A stretch of DNA of 35,992 bases, from contig JAHHHE010000033.1 in NCBI GenBank assembly GCA_019359535.1, positions 1-35,992 on the forward strand. Reading direction: 5' to 3'. The notes beneath the pieces were generated by a model. It searched no databases. It was not told where the DNA came from and saw only the letters and a program-made list of their open reading frames with translations. The translations under genes and the position numbers were made by a program. This document shows, piece by piece, positions 34,724-35,992 of this stretch; the first letter of the stretch is position 1, and each line of letters opens with the position of its first letter. This stretch comes from Gloeocapsa sp. UFS-A4-WI-NPMV-4B04 (GTDB lineage Bacteria; Cyanobacteriota; Cyanobacteriia; Cyanobacteriales; Chroococcidiopsidaceae).

Positions 34724-35176
34724 TTAAAAACTTAGCAGCGCTTTCTCGTAGCAATATTTTTCTCGTAGTTCTTGCAAAACACCTTCACCAAAGGCAAATT
34801 TAATTGTTCCGATCAATTCACCCCAGTTATATAAAATAGTTTCTGTGGGGGATTGATGGAACTGTTGAGCAAAAAATTGTAGCCAAAAGAGTGGTGCTTG
34901 CTTTTTTTGCTGTTCTTGTTGTCGCTGTTTCCAACGCCGCCGCCAAAAAGCAAAATCTCGATCGCTAGGTGATGCTACTCCCAAAACTGGCGGAAAATCA
35001 GCGTAGCTGACAAACCGACTCACACCTTTGCCATGAACATACACAATGTTCGCCCAACGTTCAACTTGATATATCTCCTCTGCTTCTAAGTTGAACATCA
35101 TTGCGGCTGCTTTTTGAGTTACAAAGCGAGCAAGGCGGTGTAAAGGGTTTGAGTTTCGCTGTTCTGTTGGTAACAT
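34724..35176 (-). CDS. conserved hypothetical protein
   Basis: A 150-residue soluble protein of unknown function. The N-terminal part is helical (LHRLARFVTQKAAAMMFNLE), the middle carries an aromatic strand-rich segment (ERWANIVYVHGKGVSRFVSY), then a very basic Gln/Lys-rich helix (RRRWKQRQQEQQKKQ). The end is mostly helical (WGELIGTIKFAFGEGVLQEL). There is no signal peptide and no known motif. The basic helix could bind nucleic acid, but that is only a guess. It lies convergent to rps1b, and its start at 35176 is just before a 16-bp tandem repeat. Confidence 0.6.
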   Translation of the reverse strand: MLPTEQRNSNPLHRLARFVTQKAAAMMFNLEAEEIYQVERWANIVYVHGKGVSRFVSYADFPPVLGVASPSDRDFAFWRRRWKQRQQEQQKKQAPLFWLQFFAQQFHQSPTETILYNWGELIGTIKFAFGEGVLQELREKYCYEKALLSF

Positions 35177-35186
35177 AATAGATAAG

Positions 35187-35226
35187 TCTCGGAAGAAATG
35201 CGTCTCGGAAGAAATGCGTCTCGGAT
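35187..35226. repeat. 16-bp direct tandem repeat
   Basis: TCTCGGAAGAAATGCG occurs twice head to tail (35187-35202 and 35203-35218), followed by a partial third copy (TCTCGGAT). It lies upstream of the hypothetical gene on the minus strand and may fall within its 5' leader or promoter. Confidence 0.8.
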
Positions 35227-35294
35227 TTCGGGATTTGTGTTGGTATGCGATCGCTCTTTGTCGTCGAAAACTTTAGGGCGATCGCTTTTTAGAA

Positions 35295-35322
35295 TATAAT
35301 TATTAAACGACTTATATCAGTC
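35295..35322 (+). promoter_or_regulatory. promoter -10 box and palindromic operator of HTH copy 1
   Basis: TATAAT at 35295-35300 is followed by the palindrome GACT-N6-AGTC at 35309-35322, which would overlap the transcription start. The same arrangement is found before copy 2. The operator identity is inferred from conservation and position. Confidence 0.6.
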
Positions 35323-35338
35323 ATTTGTCAATAGCATT

Positions 35339-35551
35339 ATGGGCTTGATTAGGTTAAGAATTCGAGAGTTTGCTGCGGAAAAGGGTTGGACGATTAAGGA
35401 AGTATCTGATCGTTCCGGTGTAGTTTACAGCACTCTACGAACCTATGCCCGTTCGCCTGGACTAGAAACTATTGACTTTACCTCTTTGCAAAAGTTAGCC
35501 CGCACGTTTGACGTGATGGTTGAAGACTTGGTTGAGGTAATAAAGGAGTAG
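35339..35551 (+). CDS. small Cro/C1-type HTH regulator, copy 1
   Basis: A 70-residue protein made almost entirely of a Cro/C1 (XRE) DNA-binding domain: LRIREFAAEKGWTIKEVSDR, then SGVVYSTLRTYARSP (recognition helix), then FTSLQKLARTFDVMVEDLVE. The closest group I know is the HTH_26-like single-domain regulators found on mobile elements and in toxin-antitoxin loci. Its start at 35339 lies 16 bases after the GACT-N6-AGTC palindrome, so it could repress itself. It is the first of two tandem copies, 305 bases apart, that share most of their residues; differences cluster after the recognition helix (GLETI here, GMTMV in copy 2). No toxin gene is visible next to it. Confidence 0.82.
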   Translation: MGLIRLRIREFAAEKGWTIKEVSDRSGVVYSTLRTYARSPGLETIDFTSLQKLARTFDVMVEDLVEVIKE

Positions 35552-35599
35552 ACAAGAGGATTAACTATTTTCTATACCCAAGGGCGGTCGCTTTTAAGA

Positions 35600-35627
35600 T
35601 ATAATTATTAAACGACTAAGTGTAGTC
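35600..35627 (+). promoter_or_regulatory. promoter -10 box and palindromic operator of HTH copy 2
   Basis: TATAAT at 35600-35605 and GACT-N6-AGTC at 35614-35627, with the same spacing as copy 1. The arms are identical to copy 1, but the six central bases differ (AAGTGT here, TATATC there). Confidence 0.6.
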
Positions 35628-35643
35628 ATTTGTCAATACTGCA

Positions 35644-35856
35644 ATGGGAACAATTAGGCTGCGAATTCGAGAACTTGCTGCTGAGAAAGGCTGGACAATT
35701 AAAGAGGTTTCTGATCGTTCTGGGGTTATTTACAGTACACTCAGAACTTATGCGCGATCGCCTGGGATGACGATGGTTGACTTTACCTCACTTCAAAAGT
35801 TAGCCCGCACGTTTGACGTGATGGTTGAGGATTTGGTTGAGGTAATAAAGGAGTAG
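35644..35856 (+). CDS. small Cro/C1-type HTH regulator, copy 2
   Basis: A 70-residue paralogue of the gene at 35339-35551, from a tandem duplication that also copied the promoter, the operator and the 3' flank (AAGGAGTAGACAAGAGGATTA). The recognition helix is identical except for one Val-to-Ile change (SGVIYSTLRTY). Many codons differ at third positions while the protein is kept, so both copies appear to have been under selection for some time. Similarity to copy 1 stops at the TA at 35867-35868, where a transposon appears to begin. Function unknown beyond predicted DNA binding. Confidence 0.82.
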   Translation: MGTIRLRIRELAAEKGWTIKEVSDRSGVIYSTLRTYARSPGMTMVDFTSLQKLARTFDVMVEDLVEVIKE

Positions 35857-35902
35857 ACAAGAGGATTACAGCAATTTGAGATCAAACCAACTACAAAAAG
35901 AG

Positions 35903-35992
35903 CTATCTAATAGGCTCAAAGAAAAGCCCACAATGATTAAACCAATTGAGAGCATTTTCATCCGTAATCGCATTTACAGCCATAGTAATTGC
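35903..35992 (-). pseudogene. IS630-like transposase, C-terminal tip (runs off the window)
   Basis: On the minus strand a frame open from the window edge ends at the TAG at 35903-35905. The last 29 residues include AVNAITDENALNWFNHCGLF, which resembles the end of IS630/Tc1-mariner-type transposases (a helix followed by a WFxHCG motif). Only this fragment is visible, so the element may be intact beyond the window. The opposite strand has a competing open frame from an ATG at 35933 with no recognisable content. The assignment is by short pattern and is tentative. Confidence 0.45.

Noticed and set aside
35933-35992. Plus-strand open frame starting at an ATG and running off the window
   Set aside because: The opposite strand gives a better match (end of an IS630-like transposase) over the same bases, so the plus frame is probably its shadow.

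Overview
This window comes from a cyanobacterial chromosome. The palindrome GCGATCGC (HIP1) recurs along most of its length. Several genes are cyanobacterial hallmarks: psbY (photosystem II), a Ycf37-type photosystem I assembly TPR protein, NADPH-thioredoxin reductase fused to thioredoxin (NTRC), ferredoxin-sulfite reductase, a short three-domain ribosomal protein S1, and the asd-dapA-rnj block divergent from tig-clpP-clpX. Heptanucleotide repeats (GTGAGTA, TCCCTAA, GCCCCTA, TTTTTCC) and a free-standing Mo-nitrogenase C-terminal-domain protein point to a filamentous or Chroococcidiopsis-like freshwater/terrestrial lineage rather than a marine picocyanobacterium. The genus is not determined.

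Layout. 1-3.1 kb is accessory: a 5'-truncated tnpB (IS200/IS605 group) has jumped into the 3' end of a ribbon-helix-helix antitoxin gene. Next come a methyltransferase and a complete YefM-YoeB-type toxin-antitoxin pair with a double TGTACA operator. 3.1-9.4 kb holds NTRC, a MITE-like 34-bp inverted repeat, a secreted eight-repeat beta-propeller, rpmI-rplT with a periplasmic binding protein attached, ycf37, psbY and a gamma-carbonic-anhydrase-like protein. 9.6-17.7 kb holds small enzymes (VOC, CutA, GNAT), an outer-membrane barrel, sulfite reductase with a C-terminal DNA-binding-like extension, rsmE and two cyanobacterial conserved proteins. 18.1-20.2 kb holds an aldo/keto reductase with an in-frame stop before its conserved tail, an unknown small acidic protein and the nitrogenase-domain protein.

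20.8-29.2 kb is a conserved housekeeping core: rnj, dapA and asd on the minus strand, and tig, clpP and clpX on the plus strand. They cover lysine/threonine precursor synthesis, RNA turnover, nascent-chain folding and ATP-dependent proteolysis. 29.2-35.2 kb holds a hairpin repeat, an alpha/beta hydrolase, a kelch protein, a GntR regulator, a dienelactone hydrolase and rps1b. The right end is accessory again: a 305-bp tandem duplication of a small HTH regulator with its promoter and palindromic operator, then the C-terminal tip of an IS630-like transposase whose junction coincides with the end of the duplication at a TA dinucleotide.

Most unusual observations: (1) the predicted ribbon-helix-helix domain on sulfite reductase; (2) the duplicated HTH unit whose operator arms are conserved while the centre has diverged; (3) the in-frame TGA in the aldo/keto reductase; (4) the 34-bp inverted repeat abutting a stop codon; (5) the dispersed hairpin repeat framed by GTGAGTA units. 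I saw no tRNA, rRNA or CRISPR array. All family calls are by eye from the translated sequence, without database searches.
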